Position numbers and translations under genes: made by a program. A DNA stretch of 64,000 nucleotides from Methanomicrobiales archaeon (GTDB taxonomy: Archaea; Halobacteriota; Methanomicrobia; Methanomicrobiales; Methanospirillaceae): positions 33,943 to 97,942 of the forward strand of contig JAAYCY010000060.1 in assembly GCA_012729535.1 (NCBI GenBank), in the 5' to 3' direction. The notes beneath the pieces are model-generated. The model saw only the letters and a program-made list of their open reading frames with translations. It did no database searches and was not told the origin of the DNA. Positions 36,968 through 45,869 of the stretch are shown here, piece by piece. The first letter of the stretch is position 1. Each line of letters begins with the position of its first letter.

Positions 36968-36989
36968 TATTTCACATATATGAAATTCC
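36966..36989. promoter_or_regulatory. palindrome in the divergent kinase/HTH-PAS gap
   Basis: GGTATTTCA and TGAAATTCC flank CATATA; eight of nine positions pair. It overlaps the minus-strand TATA candidate and sits about 115 nt before the HTH-PAS gene, the position expected of an operator for a divergent regulator. Confidence 0.4.
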
Positions 36990-37101
36990 GTTATGCAGAG
37001 TTGAATACAACTTCTCTGTGTTTTGTGCTGATGCTTTTTTGTGATTTACCTGTTATTTTTAAAAAAATCCGCATTATCTGATTGGATGATCTGCATGGCA
37101 T

Positions 37102-39258
37102 ATGTTTATGATAAAGGCCCTACGAACAAGTATTATGGTTGAGGATGGGGAATTTCTAAACCGTATTCGTGGTTTACTTAAGATATACCCCAGAGGGCTT
37201 ACAATTTCAGAAATATCACAGAGATTAAAATGCAATAGAAATTCTGTTGCAAAGTATCTTGAAATCCTTCAGATATCTGGCACTGTTGAGATGCAACAGA
37301 TGGGTGCTGCCAAGGTTTTTTATGTCTCCCAGCGTGTGCCTATCTCCAGCCTTCTTGGATTTACTAAAGAAGGAATCATGGTATTATCCAGCGATGGCAG
37401 AATTATACAAATCAATGAACGCTTTTGCAGGATGTTTGACCTTGACTCAACCGGTGTATCCGGTATGTCATATGAAACATTGTCTGATGAAATTCTGGAA
37501 GCTTTTTCCTTTGGCACGTATTTAAATTCTGATTCTGAATCTGAACACACAACCGTTGTTACTTTTAGCAAATATGACTGGAGACGATATTTCAAGGTAA
37601 AGTATATAAAAACAGTCTTTGATGATGGCAGGTCGGGACTTACACTAATCGTTGAGGATGTAACACTTGAGACCGAGATGGAAGAACGTCTTCGAATGAG
37701 TGAAGCCAGGTATCGTGGGATTGTTGAGGATCAGACTGAATTAATTTGCAGGTATAATCAGGAGGGAATTATTACTTTTGCTAATGGTGCTTTCTGCCGG
37801 CTTTTCCGGATGAATCCTGCAGAATTAGTGCATCATTCCATTTTTGAATATATCATGCCTGATGCTGCACAACAGTTACAGGATGGAATGAACTCATGTT
37901 CCTCTTTTTCACCGGTTTTTGAGTTTGAATTTGAATTATTACTTCCATCTGATAAAAAGAGATGGTACCACTGGGTTAACCGAGTATTATGTGATGATCA
38001 TGGTACGGTAATCGAGTTTCAGGGAGTTGGCCGGGATATTACTGACCGGAAACATACAGAACTTGAACTATTAATAAAAAGCCATGCAATGGATTCATCC
38101 ATTGTACCTATTGGTCTGGTTAGTCTTGAAGGGAAAATGACTTATGTTAATCGGGCTTTTCTAAATCTTTGGGGTTATGCTGACCTGAATGATGTTATCG
38201 GTCTTCCCTTTGATCATTTCTCCAAAGGGAATGATTATTCCTTTTCTGATATCATCGGGGAAAATACTGGCATTAAGAAGAAGGAAGGTCACACAACAGA
38301 CATAAGCGGAATTAAAAGAGATGGTACTCCTATCCAGGCTTCTGTGACAATATCCGGTGTGTATAATCAGAGTAATGAACCGATTTGTCTGATTGCATAC
38401 TTTTATGATGTAACCCACTGGGTGAGAATACTCCGTGAACTTGAAATAAAGGATACTGCTATGGCATATTCGTATGAAGGGATGGCAATTATATCTCCTG
38501 AAGGAGTGGTAATGTATGCAAATCCATCATTTAAGCGGATATTTTCACGAGTTCCTGATGGAACTCCTGAAAACAGGCCAATAGAATGGACATTAAGTTT
38601 CTATCCTCACATTATCGGTTCTTTACCTGATATCCGTTCCTCTTTACATGAAAAAGGCAATTATACCCGGGTTTTTTCTGATGTTGATGAAAAAGGAGAC
38701 TGCCTGGTCATCCAGCTTCATCTTTCAAGGGTTCTTGATAAGAATGGATCATATTTGTGTACATTAATATCCGTTCTTGACATTACGAATCAGAAAGCGA
38801 TTGAAGAATCTCTTGCACTGATGGTTGATCAGTTGGAAGGGACAGTTGAGCAGATTGGTGATCCGACTTTCATTATTTCCCGTGACCGGATGGTTGTTGC
38901 CTGGAATGAACCAATGGAGACTCTTACCGGTATCAGAAAACTTGATGTGATTGGTTCTTCCCGGTATCAGGATATTATTCTGAGTGTGTCTCCTTCTATC
39001 CCTGTGCTGGTAGATCTTTTTGATCTTCCTCCCAAGGATCTGATTCAGAAGTTCCCTCATGTGTCAAGAGTGGGAAATAGTTTTTACACCGAAGCTTTTG
39101 TTTCCAATTTGCATGATGGCAAAGGGACGTATGTATGGGTAAAAGCATCACCTATTGTTGACACTTCCGGAAAAGTAATTGGGTACATACAGAATATTAA
39201 GGATATGACTAATTGGAAACGTGCTGTTGAGTCTGTTTCGAGTAGAATTCTCTCATAA
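37102..39258 (+). CDS. HTH-multi-PAS sensor protein
   Basis: A 718-aa cytoplasmic protein without membrane helices. An N-terminal winged-helix DNA-binding domain spans about residues 15-75 (EFLNRIRGLLKIYPRGLTIS, then RNSVAKYLEILQISG). About five PAS-type modules follow (near 80-195, 200-325, 330-450, 455-575 and 580-710), with boundary motifs such as VEDVTLETEMEERL, GVGRDITDRK, FYDVTHW, VLDITNQKAIEES and IQNIKDMTNWK. No kinase, GGDEF or other output domain is present, so the HTH is probably the output. This architecture is typical of Methanomicrobiales. The ATG at 37102 is the longest choice; ATG at 37135 also fits. Its stop overlaps the HAD gene by 6 bp. Confidence 0.85.
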   Translation: MFMIKALRTSIMVEDGEFLNRIRGLLKIYPRGLTISEISQRLKCNRNSVAKYLEILQISGTVEMQQMGAAKVFYVSQRVPISSLLGFTKEGIMVLSSDGRIIQINERFCRMFDLDSTGVSGMSYETLSDEILEAFSFGTYLNSDSESEHTTVVTFSKYDWRRYFKVKYIKTVFDDGRSGLTLIVEDVTLETEMEERLRMSEARYRGIVEDQTELICRYNQEGIITFANGAFCRLFRMNPAELVHHSIFEYIMPDAAQQLQDGMNSCSSFSPVFEFEFELLLPSDKKRWYHWVNRVLCDDHGTVIEFQGVGRDITDRKHTELELLIKSHAMDSSIVPIGLVSLEGKMTYVNRAFLNLWGYADLNDVIGLPFDHFSKGNDYSFSDIIGENTGIKKKEGHTTDISGIKRDGTPIQASVTISGVYNQSNEPICLIAYFYDVTHWVRILRELEIKDTAMAYSYEGMAIISPEGVVMYANPSFKRIFSRVPDGTPENRPIEWTLSFYPHIIGSLPDIRSSLHEKGNYTRVFSDVDEKGDCLVIQLHLSRVLDKNGSYLCTLISVLDITNQKAIEESLALMVDQLEGTVEQIGDPTFIISRDRMVVAWNEPMETLTGIRKLDVIGSSRYQDIILSVSPSIPVLVDLFDLPPKDLIQKFPHVSRVGNSFYTEAFVSNLHDGKGTYVWVKASPIVDTSGKVIGYIQNIKDMTNWKRAVESVSSRILS

Positions 39259-39948
39259 TCCCAGAATGGGCAGTATGTCCGGAAAAGAGAGAATTGAAAA
39301 ATCAGGAACGATTCCTTCTGAATATTCTATAGATAACCGGTTTCCATATTCTGCATGAATGGTACACATTCCTGCTTCCTTTGCTGGTCTGATATCATTG
39401 ACCAGATTGTCGCCTACAGCACAAATCTGATGTGGCTGCACACTAAGTAGGGATGCAGCATGGAGAAACATTTTTGAATCTGGTTTTTTTAAACCTGAAT
39501 TGTCAGGCGTGACGAGGCAGTCTAGTAATCCTGCAACCTGTATATGAATAAGCCGTTCTGTGGCGTGCTCTTCTGATGCATTTGTGACTGCTCCCACTTT
39601 TATTCCGGCAGCCTGGATCTGCAGGAGAGTTTCGTATACTCCTGGATATGCAACGATGGCATTGATTTTTGCCTGAGTGTAAGCGGTAACCACCTGGTTA
39701 AATATTTCAGGATCATGGATGTCCTGCCTGGAAAGAAAAGATTGAATGGCATACGGGCTTTCAACTCCGTATGGAGAGAATATAAATTCCCTAATCAGGT
39801 CATCTGTTGTCCCTTTTCCTACCAGCTTTACTACTTCTTCACAGGCTGACTCTTTTGCTTTACCAAAATCATATAGGGTATTATCCAGGTCCACTAATAA
39901 TGCCCGGAACCTGGTGGTTTGTCCCCTGAAGGTATCAGTTCCTGCCAT
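39253..39948 (-). CDS. HAD-family hydrolase, YjjG-like
   Basis: A 231-aa haloacid-dehalogenase phosphatase. Motif I is VDLDNTLYD (nucleophile Asp near residue 20), motif II is AVTNASEEH near 118, motif III includes KKPDSKMF near 153, and motif IV is AVGDNLVNDI near 174. A helical C1 cap lies between motifs I and II. The substrate is probably a small phosphomonoester such as a nucleotide, unknown here. GGAGACGAG precedes the ATG. It converges on the HTH-PAS gene. Confidence 0.88.
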   Translation of the reverse strand: MAGTDTFRGQTTRFRALLVDLDNTLYDFGKAKESACEEVVKLVGKGTTDDLIREFIFSPYGVESPYAIQSFLSRQDIHDPEIFNQVVTAYTQAKINAIVAYPGVYETLLQIQAAGIKVGAVTNASEEHATERLIHIQVAGLLDCLVTPDNSGLKKPDSKMFLHAASLLSVQPHQICAVGDNLVNDIRPAKEAGMCTIHAEYGNRLSIEYSEGIVPDFSILSFPDILPILGL

Positions 39949-40050
39949 CTCTCGTCTCCAATTGGTTATCTCCGTCAGAGAATATTATGATACTCATCAC
40001 GTTATCTCTATAAGATGAGATAATAAGGATTCTATCCCTTATATGATGAT

Positions 40051-41229
40051 ATGAATTCATCTGATTCCCTCTCAATTATGAGCAGGAATCACCGGTTGAT
40101 ATTTACTTCATTGTATGCAGCAATTTTTTCCACCATGCTGGGAATTGGAATAGTAGTCCCTCTCCTACCTCGTTATGCACAGATGCTTGGGGCATCAGGT
40201 CTTGGTATTGGAATGATTTTCTCCTCGTTTGCCCTGTCAAGGGCTATTTCAATGCCCATTTTTGGTCGGTTTTCAGATACAAAGGGACGAAGAAAAATAA
40301 TTATTACAGGATTGTTTACTTACCTTGTCTTCTCACTGTTCTATGTTCCTGCTGATTCTGTCTTCGAATTATCTATAATCCGATTTTTACAGGGTGTTTC
40401 TTCAGCAATGGTTTTTCCGGTTGCGATAGCGTATATTGGTGATATCGCTCCTCACGGGAAAGAAGGAACATGTCTTGGCTCATTCACCAGTTCCATATTC
40501 CTTGGAATGGGATTTGGTCCTTTACTTGGAGGGATTCTTACTGATTATGCCGGAATGAACATAGCATTCATTGTAATGGCAGGCATGGCTGGAGTAGCAC
40601 TTATAACCTGTATTCTTTTTCTTCCGGATTATCCAGGCACTGTTAAAAAACCAAAACCCTTTTTTAGCCTGATAATCCATCCAGGTATGAGAATACCTTT
40701 TCTATATCAACTCATGAATGCGTTTGCTAATGGAACATTTATGGTCTTTATTCCTATAATTGCCGCTCATATTGGGAATCTGACTCCCGGTGAAACCGGA
40801 CTTGTAATATCTGTATCGGTCCTTTCCACCGCTATTTTACAAAGGACATGTGGTTCTTTGGCTGATCGGTTTAATAAGTACCTCCTAATAACAATCGGAT
40901 GTGTAATTGTGGCAATTGCACTCGCAATGATCCCGAGTTTTGAAGGTCTTTATGCGTATATACTATTTGCATTAATTATGGGAACAGGAGGGGGGATATC
41001 CATCCCTGCCATGTATGCCCTGGTGACTATTGCCGGTAGAGAGCTGGGACAGGGATCAGCAATGGGTATGATAAATATGATCATGAGTTTTGGTATGATA
41101 ATTTCGCCTCTCATCTGCGGGATGATAATGGACCTGGCAGATATTAGCATTGTTTTTTATGTCTCTGCTGTAATTGTGTTCATTTCCACTCCCGTGTATC
41201 TCTATCATGGATTATGCAGGAGTGATTAA
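40051..41229 (+). CDS. MFS transporter
   Basis: A 392-aa major facilitator superfamily protein with about 12 membrane helices. The cytoplasmic loop 2-3 signature is GRFSDTKGRRKIIITG near residue 70, and its half-repeat equivalent CGSLADRFNKYLLITIG is near 270. The pattern resembles drug-efflux (MdtG/tetracycline-type) carriers, but the substrate is unknown. A TATA-like TCTATAAG lies at 40007-40014, giving a leader of about 15 nt, with GATGAT before the ATG. It is the first gene of a plus-strand group of three. Confidence 0.88.
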   Translation: MNSSDSLSIMSRNHRLIFTSLYAAIFSTMLGIGIVVPLLPRYAQMLGASGLGIGMIFSSFALSRAISMPIFGRFSDTKGRRKIIITGLFTYLVFSLFYVPADSVFELSIIRFLQGVSSAMVFPVAIAYIGDIAPHGKEGTCLGSFTSSIFLGMGFGPLLGGILTDYAGMNIAFIVMAGMAGVALITCILFLPDYPGTVKKPKPFFSLIIHPGMRIPFLYQLMNAFANGTFMVFIPIIAAHIGNLTPGETGLVISVSVLSTAILQRTCGSLADRFNKYLLITIGCVIVAIALAMIPSFEGLYAYILFALIMGTGGGISIPAMYALVTIAGRELGQGSAMGMINMIMSFGMIISPLICGMIMDLADISIVFYVSAVIVFISTPVYLYHGLCRSD

Positions 41230-41293
41230 TTCTGCGTTCGATGAAAACCCTTGCAACTATTTTTCTAAACTGGAGACAGATAGTCCTGGTACT

Positions 41294-41773
41294 ATGATGA
41301 TAATGAAAAAATGGTATCCGACTCTGGTTTTAATGATGGTTTTTATGCTGGGCTTTGGTATATGCTCCGCAGAGGAACCATCTACCATGCCAATTACCCT
41401 GAAAGAAAATGCGTCAGAACCGTATGATGATGAAATATTTCTCCAGTTAGTTACTCCGGTAATTGATGGCCTTACTAATAGCAGGCTGAATAGTAGTGAA
41501 CGCATGGATGTAACTTCTGTGTACTATTCTGCCGCTTCAATGAAGGTCAGCCCTGATTTTTATCCGGTAGCGGAAAATATTACCCGTCTGCTCTTTTACC
41601 TGGTTTCAAGTTCTGAATCATATGAAGAAGTTGACAAGGATAGTGGTCTTGCCATCCATAATGATGAGATGAGAGATTCTCTAAAAGCACAGGCAAAAGC
41701 CGATCTTCTCGCCGCAGAAGATGCATGGCGTGGACTTGTCATGGTATATCCAAACAGCACCCTGTTTGGATAA
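41294..41773 (+). CDS. secreted protein of unknown function
   Basis: A 159-aa protein, not recognised. MMIMKKWYPTLVLMMVFMLG and the following FGICSAEE form a clear signal peptide, with cleavage likely after CSA near residue 26. The mature part is acidic and helical (for example DEIFLQLVTPVIDGL and KAQAKADLLAAEDAWRGL), without cysteines or known motifs. The ATG at 41294 is chosen because it places the signal sequence at the N-terminus (41303 is nearly equivalent); a longer frame from 41174 overlaps the MFS gene. Confidence 0.65.
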   Translation: MMIMKKWYPTLVLMMVFMLGFGICSAEEPSTMPITLKENASEPYDDEIFLQLVTPVIDGLTNSRLNSSERMDVTSVYYSAASMKVSPDFYPVAENITRLLFYLVSSSESYEEVDKDSGLAIHNDEMRDSLKAQAKADLLAAEDAWRGLVMVYPNSTLFG

Positions 41774-41814
41774 AACCAATATCTATTTTTTTACGTCTTG
41801 CGTTATTCCTGAGT

Positions 41815-42465
41815 ATGAACGCAGCTGATACTGATGAACTCGCGGAAAACGCATATGGCTTTTTTGAGCTCTTTTTCGGAGGGCAGCTGCAAAGAAGAAA
41901 AAAATCCCTTCCATGTATTATCGAAAGTGGAGAGTCATTTCAGGATCTCTTTAATGAAATCTTTGATTATTTTGATTCAATCTACCCTAAATTAGTAGAA
42001 GATTTATTGAATCAATTCGGATCCAGGGAGGAAATATTCAGGATGATACGCGAAGGTGAAGGAGTCATCCCCAGTAAGACGTTTCAGGCCAGATGGATAG
42101 AACAGGAAGCCCCTAACATCTCTGAAAACCCTGCAGATATTGAAAAAGCAGGCAAGTGGCTGATCTTTCTCCCTCCTGATCAGGTTGATGAAGTGTGGAA
42201 ACTGGTTCGTGATCTTACGTGGGAAGGTAAACTTGGGATTTCTGCAAAAGTTTCGACAGCAAAGCCGGATCCCAGTGCCAGGGATGACAGAAAAGTTATC
42301 TATGTCTATACTGCAGACTGGGAAGATGAAGATGAGGTGATGCGTGTCAGGGAAGAATTGCGCAGGATAGGAATAACTGATAGGATTGGATATAAAAGAA
42401 ATCTTGAGACTTTCAGGGGTGAATACAGCGCGAGAGGAAAAAAAGTTACTTTTTATTCCGCCTGA
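41815..42465 (+). CDS. probable DUF1917-like protein
   Basis: A 216-aa cytoplasmic acidic protein. The C-terminal 110 residues resemble, from memory, the DUF1917 group that includes eukaryotic Bles03/C11orf68, sometimes annotated as a putative phosphothreonine lyase domain: AGKWLIFLPPDQVDEVWKLV, GKLGISAKVSTAKP, VIYVYTADWEDEDEVMRVR and GYKRNLETFRGEYSARGKK. The N-terminal 100 residues (NAYGFFELFFGG onward) are not recognised. The ATG at 41815 is chosen because the earlier frame from 41725 overlaps the secreted-protein gene. It is convergent with rpl40e, 4 bp between stops. Confidence 0.6.
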   Translation: MNAADTDELAENAYGFFELFFGGQLQRRKKSLPCIIESGESFQDLFNEIFDYFDSIYPKLVEDLLNQFGSREEIFRMIREGEGVIPSKTFQARWIEQEAPNISENPADIEKAGKWLIFLPPDQVDEVWKLVRDLTWEGKLGISAKVSTAKPDPSARDDRKVIYVYTADWEDEDEVMRVREELRRIGITDRIGYKRNLETFRGEYSARGKKVTFYSA

Positions 42466-42469
42466 ATCA

Positions 42470-42616
42470 TCAGGCCTTTCTATCCTTGTTCTTCGGACGC
42501 AGGTTGACATACCCGCATTTTCTGCAGGTAACTGCCCTAATAGGGTTACGGGCATTACAATGCATGCAAATCTTTACATTTAATAATCGTGCTTCTGCCT
42601 CAGGAAACCGTGCCAT
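42470..42616 (-). CDS. rpl40e: 50S ribosomal protein L40e
   Basis: A 48-aa zinc-ribbon ribosomal protein, starting [20 protein letters not shown]. Cys pairs CMHC and CRKC, with the family motif [19 protein letters not shown], identify it. It is short enough to be missed by length cut-offs. A clear TATA box lies 26 nt upstream of the ATG. A GGAGATAT sequence lies just before the start. Confidence 0.93.
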   Translation of the reverse strand: MARFPEAEARLLNVKICMHCNARNPIRAVTCRKCGYVNLRPKNKDRKA

Positions 42617-42637
42617 ATCATATCTCCAAATATCTGT

Positions 42638-42646
42638 CTTATATAG
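42638..42646 (-). promoter_or_regulatory. TATA box of rpl40e
   Basis: On the minus strand this reads CTATATAAG, close to the archaeal consensus, centred about 26 nt upstream of the rpl40e ATG. A start site would fall at or near the start codon, so the message is either leaderless or has a very short leader. Confidence 0.6.
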
Positions 42647-42682
42647 AGGGTCGTTCCTTCACATAAGGGTTATGGATACTCA

Positions 42683-43225
42683 TCAGGTTCTCTCATCCAA
42701 CCAGTCGCGAAGTGCATGAAAACCTATGGCTCTGTGAGAGATCTGATTTTTTTCCATCTCTGTCATTTCGCCAAGTGTTCTGCCATTAACTTCGAAAATG
42801 GGGTCATATCCGAATCCTCCCTCCCCGCGTGGCAGAACAATTTTCCCGGATATTTTTCCGGAAAATGTCATCTGACAGTGTTGGTCATGGTACGCAATCC
42901 CGGTTTCAAACCATGCGGACCGGTTCGCATGCCCTGCCAAAAGGGACAGAATTCCGGAATTTCCAATAGTTTTCTGAACATATGCAGCACATGTCCCGGG
43001 AAATCCGTTCAGGGCGGGAATGAAAAGGCCGGTATCATCAGTAATGACTGGTCTTTTCAGGACTGAATAGGCATATGCTGCTTTTCCTGCTGCAACATCG
43101 GTAACAAGGTCAGCACGAAGTTCAGGGATATCCATTGACACTTGTTTAACCTCTGCACGGCCATGCAATATGCCTGCTGCTTCACGAGCTTTATGCTCAT
43201 TACTGGTAACGAAGGTAATTTTCAC
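42683..43225 (-). CDS. rdgB: XTP/dITP pyrophosphatase (RdgB/HAM1)
   Basis: House-cleaning pyrophosphatase removing ITP, dITP and XTP. 180 aa. Motifs are FVTSNEHKAREA (residues 4-15), DDTGLFIPALNGFPG near 61, the EGGFGYDPIFEV region near 134 and SHRAIGFHAL at the C-terminus. It starts inside the Kae1-Bud32 stop (ATGA), so it is translationally coupled to it. Confidence 0.95.
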   Translation of the reverse strand: MKITFVTSNEHKAREAAGILHGRAEVKQVSMDIPELRADLVTDVAAGKAAYAYSVLKRPVITDDTGLFIPALNGFPGTCAAYVQKTIGNSGILSLLAGHANRSAWFETGIAYHDQHCQMTFSGKISGKIVLPRGEGGFGYDPIFEVNGRTLGEMTEMEKNQISHRAIGFHALRDWLDERT

Positions 43226-44784
43226 AAGTATCTTCCTCTAAGTTCAATTTCATGTTCCCTCTCAATAATCTCATCTGCCTCCGGCATCACGCCGCGGTAC
43301 CCGGAAATGAAAGATTCTTTGAGCATTTTTGAATCCTCAGATGTACTCTCAAGTATCTGAAACAGGACATGAATGTCAACACCACGGTTTTCTGTCTCAG
43401 ATGATGTAAATGCAAGACCAAAATCAATAAGCCAGAGTTTATTATCCTTTACCAGGAAATTGCAGGTTGTAAGGTCTCCATGCACAATCTGTGCCATGTG
43501 TAATCTCCCCACCATTTTCCCTGCTTCATACAGAGCCCCCGGTGAGAGATTATCCTTAAGTTTCAGCCCTGGTATTCTCTCCATGGCTATGGTATCAGAT
43601 GTGATCTCGCAGATTACCGGTGTTCTGACTCCGGCTCTTCTGGCATCAGAGATGAGGCGGGCTTCGGCCCTTGTGCGTTCAGTAATTAATTTTTTATCAA
43701 GGTCGGGGTGTCTGTACCGCTTGGATTGACGTACCTTGGATGCTGTCATATCGGTGAAGAATACTACCGCCTCAGCACCCCGGGCACTTTGTTCTTCTGT
43801 ACCACTGATCAAAGGGTCCGGTTCTTTTCTCCAGGTGACATTTACCTGATCGGCGCGATATGATGGATTGACCCGTGAAGATTCTACAGGAATGGTGCTA
43901 CCGCTCTCGAGCATAACTTTACCGGTATATGCTATCATTGCTCCATTGTCTCCGAGGTACTGGGGAATTGGAACAGAAAATGCAGCACCCCGGTCTTCAC
44001 ACATCTCTCTGAGCATCCTTTGAAGTCTACTATTTGCTCCGACTCCGCCAACCAGGATCATTTCCTCCTTCCCGGTCTGCGAAAGAGCGCGTTCAGTCAC
44101 TTCGGTACACATCGCAAATGCCGTCTCCTGAAAACTAAAGCAGGTATCTTCAAGTGAAGCGTGTGAATCTTTTGCCGCACTGACAAGGCCAGAGAATGCC
44201 AGGTCCATCCCTTTGACGGTATATGGCAGGGGGAAATAGGTACCTTTTCCAGCCAGTCGTTCAACCTCAGGTCCTCCCGGGTGCGAAAGTCCTTTGCTTC
44301 TGGCAAATTTATCAATGGCATTCCCAATTCCAATGTCCAGTGTTTCCCCGAATATCCGGTATCTTCCCTTAAGGTATCCGAGCACCTGGGTATTTGCCCC
44401 GCTTGCGTACAATACAACTGGATCGTCAAATCCAGATGCAAACCGTCCGATTTCGACATGAGCAACACAGTGGTTTACCCCGATAAGGGGTACTTGTAAG
44501 GATAATGCAAGTGCCCGTGCTGCTGTCCCAACAATTCTTAAACACGGACCCAGACCTGGTCCTTGTGAAAAGGCCACTGCTATCGGTTCTGGCCCCTCTG
44601 TTAGTACTTCGTCAATAACACTGGTGATGACTGATGCATGATGCTGAGCGGCTTCACGCGGGTGAATACCTCCCTGAACTGGTTTATAGGGATTTGAGAC
44701 CAGTTTAATCAGGTCATCATCAAAAAGAGCAGCACTGAGGTTCCAGGCAGTTCCCTCGATCCCCAGTACCGGTCCTGACTTCAT
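43222..44784 (-). CDS. kae1: fused Kae1-Bud32 (tRNA t6A synthesis and kinase)
   Basis: Bifunctional KEOPS component, 520 aa. The N-terminal Kae1 (TsaD-like) domain catalyses threonylcarbamoyl transfer to A37 of ANN-decoding tRNAs. It has VLGIEGTAWN near residue 6, NHCVAHVEIGR with the metal histidines near 104, YASGANTQVLGY near 126 and LGDNGAMIAYTG near 275. The C-terminal Bud32 kinase domain (about 335-520) has TERTRAEARL, HGDLTTCNFLV and LIDFGLAF. The fusion is usual in methanogens. It lies downstream of S27ae by 5 nt. Confidence 0.96.
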   Translation of the reverse strand: MKSGPVLGIEGTAWNLSAALFDDDLIKLVSNPYKPVQGGIHPREAAQHHASVITSVIDEVLTEGPEPIAVAFSQGPGLGPCLRIVGTAARALALSLQVPLIGVNHCVAHVEIGRFASGFDDPVVLYASGANTQVLGYLKGRYRIFGETLDIGIGNAIDKFARSKGLSHPGGPEVERLAGKGTYFPLPYTVKGMDLAFSGLVSAAKDSHASLEDTCFSFQETAFAMCTEVTERALSQTGKEEMILVGGVGANSRLQRMLREMCEDRGAAFSVPIPQYLGDNGAMIAYTGKVMLESGSTIPVESSRVNPSYRADQVNVTWRKEPDPLISGTEEQSARGAEAVVFFTDMTASKVRQSKRYRHPDLDKKLITERTRAEARLISDARRAGVRTPVICEITSDTIAMERIPGLKLKDNLSPGALYEAGKMVGRLHMAQIVHGDLTTCNFLVKDNKLWLIDFGLAFTSSETENRGVDIHVLFQILESTSEDSKMLKESFISGYRGVMPEADEIIEREHEIELRGRYL

Positions 44785-44789
44785 CAGGA

Positions 44790-44972
44790 TTACTTCTTAA
44801 ATTCTGTGTATCCACACTTTCCACAGGTTACACGGTCTTTGTGTTCACCCATGAACACGCCCGGCCCGCACCGTGGGCAGTATCTTCTTTGGGGGACTGC
44901 ATTTTTCCCGTCAATTTTAAAATATGCTGAACGTTTGACGGCTGCCTTTTCTTTTTTGCCTTTTGCTGCCAT
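44790..44972 (-). CDS. rps27ae: 30S ribosomal protein S27ae
   Basis: 60-aa zinc-ribbon protein. Cysteines CPRC and CGKC, with the sequence [19 protein letters not shown] between, match the family. In archaea it is not fused to ubiquitin. It sits between S24e and Kae1-Bud32, the standard order. Confidence 0.96.
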   Translation of the reverse strand: MAAKGKKEKAAVKRSAYFKIDGKNAVPQRRYCPRCGPGVFMGEHKDRVTCGKCGYTEFKK

Positions 44973-44986
44973 ATCTTCTGTCCCCC

Positions 44987-45325
44987 TTATAATGCCTCCG
45001 CAGCGCCTTCAGACGGTGCATCCTGAGCATCTTCACTGGTTTCTTCTTCCCCGCTTAATCCTCTCTTGACAAGATATTCATGTTCGATCTTTTTCAGATC
45101 TTCAGCGCTTGAATACACTCTTGCATCACCGGATATCTGCATCATACCAAACCGGTTCTGAAAAGATCCTATGATGAGTTGATCCTTAGGTGCATTGATC
45201 ATAGCTGCGAGTTTTGCATGAACCATCTTCCTGGATGGAGTTGGTCCGTTGAATACGATGGTAAACACGAGTTCTCTCCTGTTTAACAAGGCATTCTCCA
45301 CATCAGATGTAATACTAATCTCCAT
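44987..45325 (-). CDS. rps24e: 30S ribosomal protein S24e
   Basis: 112-aa small-subunit protein. Features are [16 protein letters not shown] near residue 10, [17 protein letters not shown] and [14 protein letters not shown]. The C-terminal 25 residues are an acidic, Ala-rich extension ([19 protein letters not shown]) and look disordered. It follows the dephospho-CoA kinase gene by 19 nt. Confidence 0.96.
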   Translation of the reverse strand: MEISITSDVENALLNRRELVFTIVFNGPTPSRKMVHAKLAAMINAPKDQLIIGSFQNRFGMMQISGDARVYSSAEDLKKIEHEYLVKRGLSGEEETSEDAQDAPSEGAAEAL

Positions 45326-45344
45326 AGAGATCCCTATTAGGTTA

Positions 45345-45869
45345 TCACTCAGTAGTTAAAATATCTCGCGCGCAATTATGAGATTCTACCTCTTCAAAGC
45401 AGGCAAGTAATCTCTTTGCACGCATTTTCGCATCCTGAGTTATTCTGAGCATAACCACACCTTCTCCTGGTTGTCCATACAGGATCGTGGCGCCGATGGG
45501 CGCATGCATGGCAAGGGGCACAACAGCCAGATCCTCTTCTCCCTCTACCTGGATAACCAATCCTGATTGTTCTGATGCAATTTTTGTGGCTTGAATCAGT
45601 TCCTCAGTCAATCCTCCAGCCGGATTTTTTACAAATATCTGGTGGTACTCAGGAATTTTTATCCCCGGATACGGCTGTCGCATCGTATGGCCATCAATTA
45701 TCGCAATATCTGGTGGTCTGCCGGCTTTTAACAGGTTCGCCGTTACCACATCCCCAACACAAAAGACCTGTGATTCAGGAAGATCTTCGAGTAGTAGGTC
45801 AAATGAGATAAAAAGGTTGCCAAATGGTTCTTTAAACAAATGGCGATGCTTTTCGGGGAGTACTAACAT
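45345..45869 (-). CDS. GTP-dependent dephospho-CoA kinase
   Basis: Archaeal last-step enzyme of coenzyme A synthesis (former DUF359), 174 aa. Conserved segments are CVGDVVTANL near residue 37, IIDGHTMRQ near 57, VKNPAGGLTEE near 80 and EGEEDLAVVPLAMHAPIGAT with YGQPGEGVV near 110-140. The ATG overlaps the spt4 stop by one base (TAATG). The cluster Spt4-DPCK-S24e-S27ae is widespread in euryarchaea. Confidence 0.93.
   Translation of the reverse strand: MLVLPEKHRHLFKEPFGNLFISFDLLLEDLPESQVFCVGDVVTANLLKAGRPPDIAIIDGHTMRQPYPGIKIPEYHQIFVKNPAGGLTEELIQATKIASEQSGLVIQVEGEEDLAVVPLAMHAPIGATILYGQPGEGVVMLRITQDAKMRAKRLLACFEEVESHNCARDILTTE

Noticed and set aside
42004..42555. 183-codon minus-strand frame over the DUF1917-like gene and rpl40e
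   Set aside because: It conflicts with rpl40e in another frame on the same strand, which is certain, and the plus-strand gene shows a better protein pattern.
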